64,000 bases of DNA, taken from positions 21,028 to 85,027 of the forward strand of contig JAURWJ010000150.1 of NCBI GenBank assembly GCA_030655015.1, in the 5' to 3' direction. Shown piece after piece: positions 10,603-20,953 of the stretch (position 1 is its first letter; every line of letters begins with the position of its first letter). Below the pieces are notes generated by a model. The model saw only the letters and a program-made list of their open reading frames with translations, did not search any database and was not told the DNA's origin. This DNA is from Methylotenera sp. Its GTDB lineage: Bacteria; Pseudomonadota; Gammaproteobacteria; Burkholderiales; Methylophilaceae. A program made the translations under genes and the position numbers.

Positions 10603-11298
10603 ATGAATATAGCCGTATTAGTTTTGCTAGTAATGATGGCGGTGCTAATTTACCGTAAATACAATCATGATGTTAGTGATAAAACGCAAGCGCGGAGTCA
10701 TGTGTTTGACGAATGTATGTCTTTATTGCAAAAACTGCAGACCAGCCAAGATCAGGCTAATCTACCTATACTTCAAGGTGAGTATGCGGGTTATCAAGTG
10801 GCACTCAGCATTGTTGAAGATACTTTAGGTTGGCGAAAGCTGCCGCCACTATGGTTGCTGATTAAAGTAATTGCAAATAAACCTAGTCTTGGTACGTTTG
10901 ATATGATTGTCAGACCTGCCAATAACGAGTTTTATAGCCCATCCTGGCAATGGGATGGCAATCTGGCAATACCCTCAAGTTGGCCTCAGCATGCCATTAT
11001 TAAGTATCAGCAACAAGCGGTTGATGTGGCGTTGTTGTCACCTTATGTACCAGCATTATTTACAGATTTAAATATGAAAGAATTACTCGTAACGCCAAGT
11101 ATGGTACGGCTGACTTATATGGCTAAACAGGCTGAACGTGGCGAGTATCTGATTATGCGCAATGCTGTTTATGAAAATACGCCTATTCGTAAAAACATAG
11201 TGGAAGCACTTCTAAGGCAAGCGATAGCGATCAGGCAAGCAGCGGAAAACTCAGAAGACTCAGAAATTAAAGCAGTTTATGAAACAGTTGAAAGGTAA
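10603..11298 (+). CDS. Hypothetical protein with N-terminal TM anchor
   Basis: ORF in operon context; family not recognised. Confidence 0.6.
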   Translation: MNIAVLVLLVMMAVLIYRKYNHDVSDKTQARSHVFDECMSLLQKLQTSQDQANLPILQGEYAGYQVALSIVEDTLGWRKLPPLWLLIKVIANKPSLGTFDMIVRPANNEFYSPSWQWDGNLAIPSSWPQHAIIKYQQQAVDVALLSPYVPALFTDLNMKELLVTPSMVRLTYMAKQAERGEYLIMRNAVYENTPIRKNIVEALLRQAIAIRQAAENSEDSEIKAVYETVER

Positions 11299-11301
11299 CT
11301 T

Positions 11302-11592
11302 ATGGCAACCGACAGTGTTCAAGTTATACAAAAACCAATAGCGCCGCAATGGATTTTACTTATCGCCATCCTGTTGCCAGGTATGGGGCAAGTATTCAAC
11401 AATGCACCGAAACGCGGTTTCTTCATGGTATGTTTTATGATTATTCTTGGACTCATTACTTTTAATCTAGCGCAAGCAAATATTTCCATGGTGGGTAAGC
11501 TAGCCGGTGGAATTTTCATCTACGCAATATCAATACTGGATGCCTATTACTGGGCGAAATACCGTAAGGAGTTTTTTAAACGTAATGGATAG
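11302..11592 (+). CDS. Small multi-TM hypothetical protein (TM2-like)
   Basis: Hydrophobic ORF directly after 10603-11298. Confidence 0.6.
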   Translation: MATDSVQVIQKPIAPQWILLIAILLPGMGQVFNNAPKRGFFMVCFMIILGLITFNLAQANISMVGKLAGGIFIYAISILDAYYWAKYRKEFFKRNG

Positions 11593-12328
11593 AGACAATC
11601 AACCAATACTTGGAAAAATGAAGTCTGTTTTAATTTTTAGATTTTCTACAACAGAAGGTCCCGGCTATCTGGAAACTTTTCTTGGTCACCGTAATATTAA
11701 CTGGCAATTGATTCAACTTGATGCAGGACACTCGGTACCGGAATTTAACGATGAAATTGGTGCGATTGCCATGATGGGCGGACCGATGAGTGTTAACGAT
11801 AAGTTGCCGTGGATTGAACCCATGTTAGATTTGATCAGGGCGGCCATTGCAAAAGATGTGCCCGTCATTGGACATTGTCTTGGTGGGCAGTTGTTGGCAA
11901 AAGCCTTAGGGGCTGAGGTAAAAGGCAATGCCTGCAAGGAAATGGGTTGGGCTGAAGTGAGAGTCGTGCAGGAAGAAGCCGCGAACGAATGGTTTGGCGG
12001 TGCTGGCAAGTTTGATGTTTTTCACTGGCATTATGAAACCTTTGCTATCCCCAAGGGCGCCACACGCATCTTGAATAGCCGTTATTGTAAAAATCAGGCT
12101 TTTGTATTTAATGATAGGCATATCGGCTTTCAGTGTCATATAGAAATGACAGAAGCCATGGTCAGGCAATGGTGTGACGACGGTGAAGCAGAACTAGTTG
12201 CGGCTTCTGGTGCTGCGTCTGTACAAACTAAGCAAAGAATATTGCTGGAGCTGCGCCTTCGCATTGCTAAATTAAATGATATAGCGGCTGATGTTTATAG
12301 CCGCTGGCTGTCGAATGCAAATTTGTAA
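11585..12328 (+). CDS. Class I glutamine amidotransferase-like protein
   Basis: [14 protein letters not shown] nucleophile elbow and FHWHYETF; overlaps the previous stop; paralogous to 61830-62552. Confidence 0.8.
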   Translation: MDRDNQPILGKMKSVLIFRFSTTEGPGYLETFLGHRNINWQLIQLDAGHSVPEFNDEIGAIAMMGGPMSVNDKLPWIEPMLDLIRAAIAKDVPVIGHCLGGQLLAKALGAEVKGNACKEMGWAEVRVVQEEAANEWFGGAGKFDVFHWHYETFAIPKGATRILNSRYCKNQAFVFNDRHIGFQCHIEMTEAMVRQWCDDGEAELVAASGAASVQTKQRILLELRLRIAKLNDIAADVYSRWLSNANL

Positions 12329-12465
12329 CTTAGCCAATTGCAAGCTACTTATCCAAACGGAGTAATCCTTTAAGAGAATTGAGTTGTTGTTAAGTAAGCG
12401 TGAGAATGCATTACGTAAGTTTGACTAGTTTGTCATCTCCTAATCTTACGTTGAGTAGCAATTTA

Positions 12466-12523
12466 AAGGGGGTAAGTAGTAAGCGGTGCATGAACAACAT
12501 TTGTACTTACCCCCTTCTTTTTT
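12466..12523 (+). terminator. Intrinsic terminator, 13-bp stem plus T-run
   Basis: AAGGGGGTAAGTA (12466-12478) pairs with TACTTACCCCCTT (12504-12516), then CTTTTTT. Confidence 0.8.
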
Positions 12524-12640
12524 AGTAAGCGCTCAATTATATGTGGATATGAATCTTTATAAGTTGTTTTGAATGCAGAGTGAGTGAGTTAAAACTTTAT
12601 TTTAACAATCGGTGAAAATAATCTAAGAAGGCTAAATAAC

Positions 12641-13432
12641 ATGAATCTACCAATAGACTTTTTGATTGAAGATGTACAAAACTTAGCTGATATCCGTCAA
12701 CTTGCTATAGATAAAGTGGGCATTAAAGCCATCCGCCATCCAGTTAAAGTCAAAGACAAAACGGGTGGCGTCCAGCATACCGTCGCAATATTTAATATGT
12801 TTGTGCATTTGCCGCAACATTTCAAAGGCACGCACATGTCTCGCTTTATTGAGATATTAAATGAGAATGAGCGCGAAATTTCAGTGGAAAGCTTTCAAGC
12901 GATATTGAGTGAAATGGCTGTTAGGCTGGAAGCGCAATCTGGTCATATTGAAATGACTTTTCCGTATTTTATCAATAAATTCGCACCAGTTTCAGGTGTA
13001 AAAAGCCTGATGGATTATGAGGTTACATTTATTGGTGAAATAAAAAATGGCCAGCATGATGTTAAAGTCAAAGTGCTTATCCCTGTCACAAGTTTATGTC
13101 CTTGCTCGAAGAAAATTTCTGCCTATGGTGCTCACAACCAACGCTCCCACGTGACAGTCACTATCGCATTGAAGGCGTTTATGTGGATAGAGGACATGAT
13201 TACCATGGTAGAAGCACAAGCTTCATCTGAACTTTATGGGCTACTCAAGCGGCCTGATGAAAAATACGTTACAGAACGTGCTTACGATAACCCTAAGTTT
13301 GTTGAGGACATGGTGCGAGATATTGCAGCGGTGTTCAATAAAGAACCACGTGTCAAAAGCTATATTGTGGAATGCGAGAACTTTGAATCCATCCATAATC
13401 ATTCTGCCTATGCCTGCATTTCGAGCGAGTAA
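12641..13432 (+). CDS. folE2: GTP cyclohydrolase IB
   Basis: FolE2 motifs ([38 protein letters not shown]). Confidence 0.92.
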   Translation: MNLPIDFLIEDVQNLADIRQLAIDKVGIKAIRHPVKVKDKTGGVQHTVAIFNMFVHLPQHFKGTHMSRFIEILNENEREISVESFQAILSEMAVRLEAQSGHIEMTFPYFINKFAPVSGVKSLMDYEVTFIGEIKNGQHDVKVKVLIPVTSLCPCSKKISAYGAHNQRSHVTVTIALKAFMWIEDMITMVEAQASSELYGLLKRPDEKYVTERAYDNPKFVEDMVRDIAAVFNKEPRVKSYIVECENFESIHNHSAYACISSE

Positions 13433-13435
13433 ATC

Positions 13436-14632
13436 ATGAATAATATTGTCAGCTTAAAGTTTTTAGAACAATCCAAACCAATTGCAAGCATGGGTTTAAT
13501 GTTAAATAGCCCAGTGTCGATTAGCCCTATATTCGAAATCATAGAAGAGATTCAGCAGGGCCGTATGGTCGTGCTGCTGGATGACGAAGATCGTGAAAAT
13601 GAAGGTGATTTAGTCATGGCGGCACAATTTGTCACGCCAGAAGATATTAACTTTATGGCTAAACATGGTCGTGGCCTAATCTGCCTGACGCTGACAGAAG
13701 CGCGAGGCAAGCAGCTTAATTTAGAGCCCATGGTGACCAGTAATGGCACTAAAATGGGTACTAATTTCACGGTATCAATTGAAGCGGCGGAAGGCGTTAC
13801 TACGGGCATTTCTGCTGCTGATCGGTCGCATACGATACAAACAGCGGTAGCGGTTAATGCCAGACCTGCTGACATTGTCAGCCCTGGACATGTATTCCCC
13901 TTAATTGCACAAAAGGGCGGCGTGTTAGTCAGGGCAGGGCATACTGAAGCTGGTTGTGACATTGCCAAGCTAGGCGGTCTGGAACCTGCGGCAGTAATTT
14001 GCGAAATACTCAAAGATAACGGTGAAATGGCGCGTTTGCCAGATTTACTCGAGTTTGCAGCAAAACATGACCTTAAAGTCGGCACCATCGCCGATCTGAT
14101 TAAATATCGTAGCCAGACGGAGCGCCTGGTTGTGCGCGTGGCAGAGCGCGTGATTGAAACGGCTTTTGGTCAATTTAATTTGATTGCATTTCACGATTCC
14201 ACTGCCAATGAAACGCATCTGGCTTTGATAAAAGGTGATGTGGTTGCCAATAAAAGCGTGTTAGTACGTGTACATGAACCTTTGTCAGTGTTTGACTTAC
14301 TCGATGCTAGTAGCAAAGCTCACAGCTGGAGCTTATCTCACGCCATGCAGATGATTAGTGAGGAAGAGGCTGGCGTCATCGTAATGTTGAGACGTGACGA
14401 AAAAAACGAAGACCTTATTGATGCCATTAAATCAGCAGATCAACCCATTAGCAGTAAGCATACGCTTAAGGACTATGGAATCGGTGCGCAAATACTTCGA
14501 GATTTGGGTGTGGTAAAAATGCGCTTGATGGGTGAATCGCGCAAGATTTCAAGTATGGCTGGTTTTGGCCTGGAAGTCAGCGAGTTCATAGAGTTTTCGC
14601 CGAACGCTTTAGCGGGCGCTGCATGCGCTTGA
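13436..14632 (+). CDS. ribB: 3,4-dihydroxy-2-butanone-4-phosphate synthase with degenerate GTP cyclohydrolase II domain
   Basis: DDEDRENEGDLVMAA, RAGHTEAGCD motifs; the C-terminal GCHII-like domain lacks the Zn-ligand cysteines. Confidence 0.88.
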   Translation: MNNIVSLKFLEQSKPIASMGLMLNSPVSISPIFEIIEEIQQGRMVVLLDDEDRENEGDLVMAAQFVTPEDINFMAKHGRGLICLTLTEARGKQLNLEPMVTSNGTKMGTNFTVSIEAAEGVTTGISAADRSHTIQTAVAVNARPADIVSPGHVFPLIAQKGGVLVRAGHTEAGCDIAKLGGLEPAAVICEILKDNGEMARLPDLLEFAAKHDLKVGTIADLIKYRSQTERLVVRVAERVIETAFGQFNLIAFHDSTANETHLALIKGDVVANKSVLVRVHEPLSVFDLLDASSKAHSWSLSHAMQMISEEEAGVIVMLRRDEKNEDLIDAIKSADQPISSKHTLKDYGIGAQILRDLGVVKMRLMGESRKISSMAGFGLEVSEFIEFSPNALAGAACA

Positions 14633-14756
14633 GTGTATTGTTTGCGCTAAGTGTGCAATTAAATTGTATATGTGGCCTAAAGCACTTTTGATTTCCAGTG
14701 AATCATAAGTCCTTGTCATCACATCGAAGTAAGCACTTAGAATAGTTAGGTAAATT

Positions 14757-15212
14757 ATGCTCGAAGAAAAAAACAAGCGTGTTATTAACATTCAGTCTGT
14801 GGCCATTACATCCAAAGCACAAGAGCGCTATCAGCAATTGGAGATAGAAGTCATTGGTTGTATTGAGCAATTGCCACTCATTAGTGTTGAAGACTGGGGA
14901 AAAATCCAGTTTATGTTGCAAAGTGAAGGTAGCTTATACAATCAGGCACAAGTTGCCAAATTTAAGGCGGTTCTGAGTGTGCTGGGACCTGCTAGAAATA
15001 CCGCGGCATGGACATCCAGGGATGATCGCCTAGCTTATGATATGTACATTAGTACTTGCCGTGAGGCATTGGATTATCTGATTCGTGCTGAGAGCCTGCT
15101 AGGTCATCTTGAGGAGTCTGAGTATGCATTTATTGAGGATTTTGACCTCGATAAAGTCGCGAAACTAGAAATCTATGTGTCATGGCTAAAGCGACGCTTT
15201 GTTGAAAAATGA
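14757..15212 (+). CDS. Hypothetical protein
   Basis: ORF only. Confidence 0.5.
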   Translation: MLEEKNKRVINIQSVAITSKAQERYQQLEIEVIGCIEQLPLISVEDWGKIQFMLQSEGSLYNQAQVAKFKAVLSVLGPARNTAAWTSRDDRLAYDMYISTCREALDYLIRAESLLGHLEESEYAFIEDFDLDKVAKLEIYVSWLKRRFVEK

Positions 15213-15312
15213 GCTTATCGCTAAGACTCAGCTCTGGTATACCAATGGGTGATTAGCCCGAAAACATTTACACATGATTGTCTTTTACCTGGCGTAGGCT
15301 GACATCACAATA

Positions 15313-15605
15313 TTACCCCCACATACGATGTTTTAGCATTTCATAAGGAGTTTTCCTGCGTGAGCAGAATGCGACCTAAGGCGGTTGTAGTAGTTTTCCC
15401 ATCGGGCTAATTTTTCTCGTCAATTGACGTCGCCACCATAATCCAGCATTTGATAAAACTCGCGCTTTACGTCCACTTGCATATGATGACCAGACACCTT
15501 TTTCATAACGCGTGAATTTGTTTGGTAATCCCCCCAGAAAAAGATTGCATTTATAAGTAGAATTTTCTTATGATGAATTAAGGAATTTTTACATGAAGAT
15601 ATCAA
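15313..15605 (-). pseudogene. Degenerate IS481-family-like transposase remnant
   Basis: Minus strand reads SGHHMQVDVK-REFYQMLDYGGDVN*REKLARWENYYNRLRSHSAHAGK(frameshift)TPYEMLKHRMWG*; DDE core deleted, internal TGA, 1-nt frameshift. Confidence 0.75.
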
Positions 15606-15695
15606 GATTTACCGACATTTAGAAATTGCAATGGGGAGACATTTCTGCCCCCCCATTGTTGTTTCAAGAACTTATTGTTTCAAGAACATTAGATT

Positions 15696-17990
<2,295 letters not shown>

Positions 17991-18155
17991 CTACTTTTCT
18001 TGTATGCCATGTCCATTACTACTAGTGGTTACTCCTTATGGAGTATCGGGCGTGCCGGGGTGTTGAGATGGGTTATGTTGGTGTGTGCTGAAAAGTACAA
18101 AGCGCAAGCGCAGTCTGGTGCTGATGTGCAGGATCATATCGCTTGTGCCATTTAT

Positions 18156-18187
18156 AAAAAAAGCCACGTTAAAACGTGGCTTTTTTT
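18156..18187. terminator. Bidirectional terminator
   Basis: AAAAAAAGCCACGTT-AA-AACGTGGCTTTTTTT. Confidence 0.85.
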
Positions 18188-18204
18188 ATGCGCTGGGGTG
18201 TGAA

Positions 18205-18588
18205 TCAGTCGCCGAACGGTGCCGCTACATCTTGGCCAATTCTGATGGCGAATATTTTGCGGACAGTTTCTATGGTTTTCCAGGTGATCTTAGAGCCCGC
18301 CGCAACAAAAAAGCTGTCGCCGCCTACATAGGTATTAGACGTGCCATTGGCTTCAGTCAGTATGGCTTTGCCTTCAAACATATACACTAGTTCATCTGCA
18401 TTGTACGTTACTTGGTAAGTGCCAGGTGTGGCTTCCCAGTAACCAGTTAAAAACTTACCGTCAGCCGGTGCGTGCTCAATCCATGTTTTCATGGTTGGTG
18501 AGCCTTCAACGGGATTCCAGCCACCTAGGTCGGCTGTAATAGGTGCTGTGTTAGGGGTTTTAAATTTGCCAAACGAAATCATTGTCAT
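18205..18588 (-). CDS. Cupin-domain protein (cupin_3/DUF861-like)
   Basis: Small cupin fold ORF (GTYQVTYNADELVYMFEGKAILTE). Confidence 0.75.
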   Translation of the reverse strand: MTMISFGKFKTPNTAPITADLGGWNPVEGSPTMKTWIEHAPADGKFLTGYWEATPGTYQVTYNADELVYMFEGKAILTEANGTSNTYVGGDSFFVAAGSKITWKTIETVRKIFAIRIGQDVAAPFGD

Positions 18589-18982
18589 TCAATCTCTCCT
18601 GAGGTTTCTTGGTAATAGGTTTATGTAATAAATTACTTCAAAATTAAAACTATTCATCAATAAAAACAATTTATTAGTGTTTGCAATTTACTTTAATGAA
18701 AATTCTCGTCAATACCAACTAAGGATTAGTCCTTATGTGTTAGTTGTCACGGTCTGGGGATATGTCTGTCAAAGCGTCATCGAATGGATGGCGTATTCGG
18801 CTGTTTCTAGGTTTGCTCGAGGTTAAAATAGAGCCACTTATTTACAATGGCTCAAAGACATCAAGGTTCTGCCTTATGGACTTTGAAATAGATATGTGAT
18901 GCAAAATATCCAGCAGGGCTGGTTTTGATCTTTAATTTATGCAGTTTAATGACGCTGTCTACACCGACAATTTCGTTAAAAC

Positions 18983-19099
18983 TTACTCTCCATAATTTTT
19001 AACAAATATCCATGCGCTGATCAGGCAAGCCAGACTCAAGCCGCCAATGACAAATATCGCGAGTTCGCCCGCGCCAGCATAACCCCAAAAATTATTCAT
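18983..19099 (-). CDS. Small 38-aa single-TM protein
   Basis: Below the ORF-track cutoff; minus strand reads MNNFWGYAGAGELAIFVIGGLSLACLISAWIFVKNYGE* with an AGGAAC RBS, just downstream of 19118-19402. Confidence 0.6.
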   Translation of the reverse strand: MNNFWGYAGAGELAIFVIGGLSLACLISAWIFVKNYGE

Positions 19100-19117
19100 G
19101 GATTGTTCCTTTTCTGG

Positions 19118-19402
19118 TTAAGGTAATAGCAGTCCGGTATCTACCATTCTGGATATTCCAAAGTCTGAAAGCTGATAGTTAAACATTAGTTTTAATGTTC
19201 CGTCAGTAGCTTCCAGCTTCTCATCAATCCGCCTAACTAAACCGGCAGCTGAGAGTTCATCTAAAGCAATACGTATGGATTTTTCTCTAAAATCGCCTGA
19301 CTCGCCATATTCAATGAATGCATTTTTAACTAACTGATGGTCCCACATATGTGCGACCTTGCTTAATTCAGTAAGTAGAAATCCTTTTTGGTGCAGTTTC
19401 AT
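19118..19402 (-). CDS. Hypothetical 94-aa protein (winged-helix-like)
   Basis: ORF overlaps the end of the transporter gene (ATGA). Confidence 0.6.
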   Translation of the reverse strand: MKLHQKGFLLTELSKVAHMWDHQLVKNAFIEYGESGDFREKSIRIALDELSAAGLVRRIDEKLEATDGTLKLMFNYQLSDFGISRMVDTGLLLP

Positions 19403-20490
19403 GGCAGTACTCCAATATTGCTGTTCTTATCACTGTTATCGCGCAGTTGTGCTACAGATTCAGCGGGTTCACTGAACATGATAAAGCTGCCAAGCACTGT
19501 GAGCACTAGTCCCAGTATAAAGAACCATTCTGGCAGTTGTAAGGTAAAGGCAGCGATAAAGATCAGCGCAAATACCGCATATAAATTGCCAATAGCTTCA
19601 CCACGTCCAACACCGATTAAGCTGAAACTCTTGTAAAAGGCCGTATAGCAATAGGCATGGCAGGCGGCTGCTAACACTATCCACAACATAGCCTTGCCAT
19701 GAGTGACTGTACCAATAATAAGCTCTTTGATCGGCAGCTCAGTAAATGTGGCGAGTATTGGTAATATGAATATCCCCCAAAATAGTATTTCAAAGGAGAA
19801 TCGACAGTGAATTCCAACATCAGGGTCAGAAACATCCATTGCTCTCCCCGCTACGGCACCTTCAGATCCCCAGCCAATGGCCGACATGATGCCGCCTAAA
19901 TAGCCTAACCATGCATTGGGATTAGACGCATCCATCTCGCCGAATAGGCTAGGGCCATAAATGACCATGCCACCGAAAATGATAATGCACATGCCGATAG
20001 CGGCGCGTTTGGAGATTTTTTCCTTATACCAAAGCCTTGCAATGACTGCACCTATTACTGGGTAAAATAAAGATGAGATTGCTGCAAATACTGGCCCGAT
20101 AAAGCCCATTGCCATGTAGGATCCAAAAATTGCCAATGGGCCGCCACATAAAGATGCCAGGGCATACCATTTAGATATCTTGCGGAAGCGCACCATGGTT
20201 CGGCCATAGTCTTTTAGCTTGCCAAGGACTAAGTTCCAGATAAGTAAGAATAAAAAAACTGTAATTGCGTGTATCCAAGTCATGACTGCGGTGGCTGCTA
20301 GCCTCAGAGACAGATTGTCTACAGCAATATCTACATAAGGGTGTTCAAACCATAGCGCGGTTCCCGGTACGTACCATGCCCCCCATAGAATAGCTGTCCA
20401 AAGTGCCCACATAAATCCCCAGCGTTGATTGCGTGCGTAGTGTTTGTGTAATGTTTGCTTTAGTGTCGGGTTGCTCACATTAACCTTCAT
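19399..20490 (-). CDS. DMT/EamA-like transporter
   Basis: 10-TM-type ORF with duplicated EamA-like halves. Confidence 0.7.
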   Translation of the reverse strand: MKVNVSNPTLKQTLHKHYARNQRWGFMWALWTAILWGAWYVPGTALWFEHPYVDIAVDNLSLRLAATAVMTWIHAITVFLFLLIWNLVLGKLKDYGRTMVRFRKISKWYALASLCGGPLAIFGSYMAMGFIGPVFAAISSLFYPVIGAVIARLWYKEKISKRAAIGMCIIIFGGMVIYGPSLFGEMDASNPNAWLGYLGGIMSAIGWGSEGAVAGRAMDVSDPDVGIHCRFSFEILFWGIFILPILATFTELPIKELIIGTVTHGKAMLWIVLAAACHAYCYTAFYKSFSLIGVGRGEAIGNLYAVFALIFIAAFTLQLPEWFFILGLVLTVLGSFIMFSEPAESVAQLRDNSDKNSNIGVLP

Positions 20491-20953
20491 CTTGTATATT
20501 AAATAAGTGTTAGTTGCCGTGATTTACAGAGCAACTCAGTGTTGACGATTCGTTACTCTTGGAGCCTGATGAATATATCAATAATTAGGTAATAGATTTG
20601 CTGGGTTGTTTAGATTTTACGCAATAGTAATTGTTAGAAACGGCATTAAAAACTATCTTGAAGTGGTAGTACCAAAGAGGTATTTTAATGATGATCGTGA
20701 CATGGAAGATAATAGCGAGTAGAAATTTTCATGCTACTACTTAAAGAGTAATCCGTAGTGAGAATTGTATTCAACTAACGATTGTCATCAAAATGACTCG
20801 AATACGGGAACTTTATCGCTGACCGTATGAAAGCAGTATTGCTAGGCGGAAAATTTGATTCTATTGCTTTACCCAGTTAGGCGGTCCTAAATATAGTAAC
20901 TTAGGCTGTATTGGGGCTGTATTGGGAAATTTTAAAAATTAAGGGGACTTAAA

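Noticed and set aside
12330-12640. Glycine or known folate riboswitch before folE2
   Set aside because: I could not match a known riboswitch core; kept only as an unassigned structured leader
13552-14088. 178-aa minus-strand ORF
   Set aside because: Fully antisense to the conserved DHBP synthase coding region
18720-18735. TAAGGATTAGTCCTTA palindrome before the cupin gene as a strict member of the NarL-like set
   Set aside because: Perfect 6-4-6 palindrome but the half-site differs from TACTMYT, so not counted as a firm member
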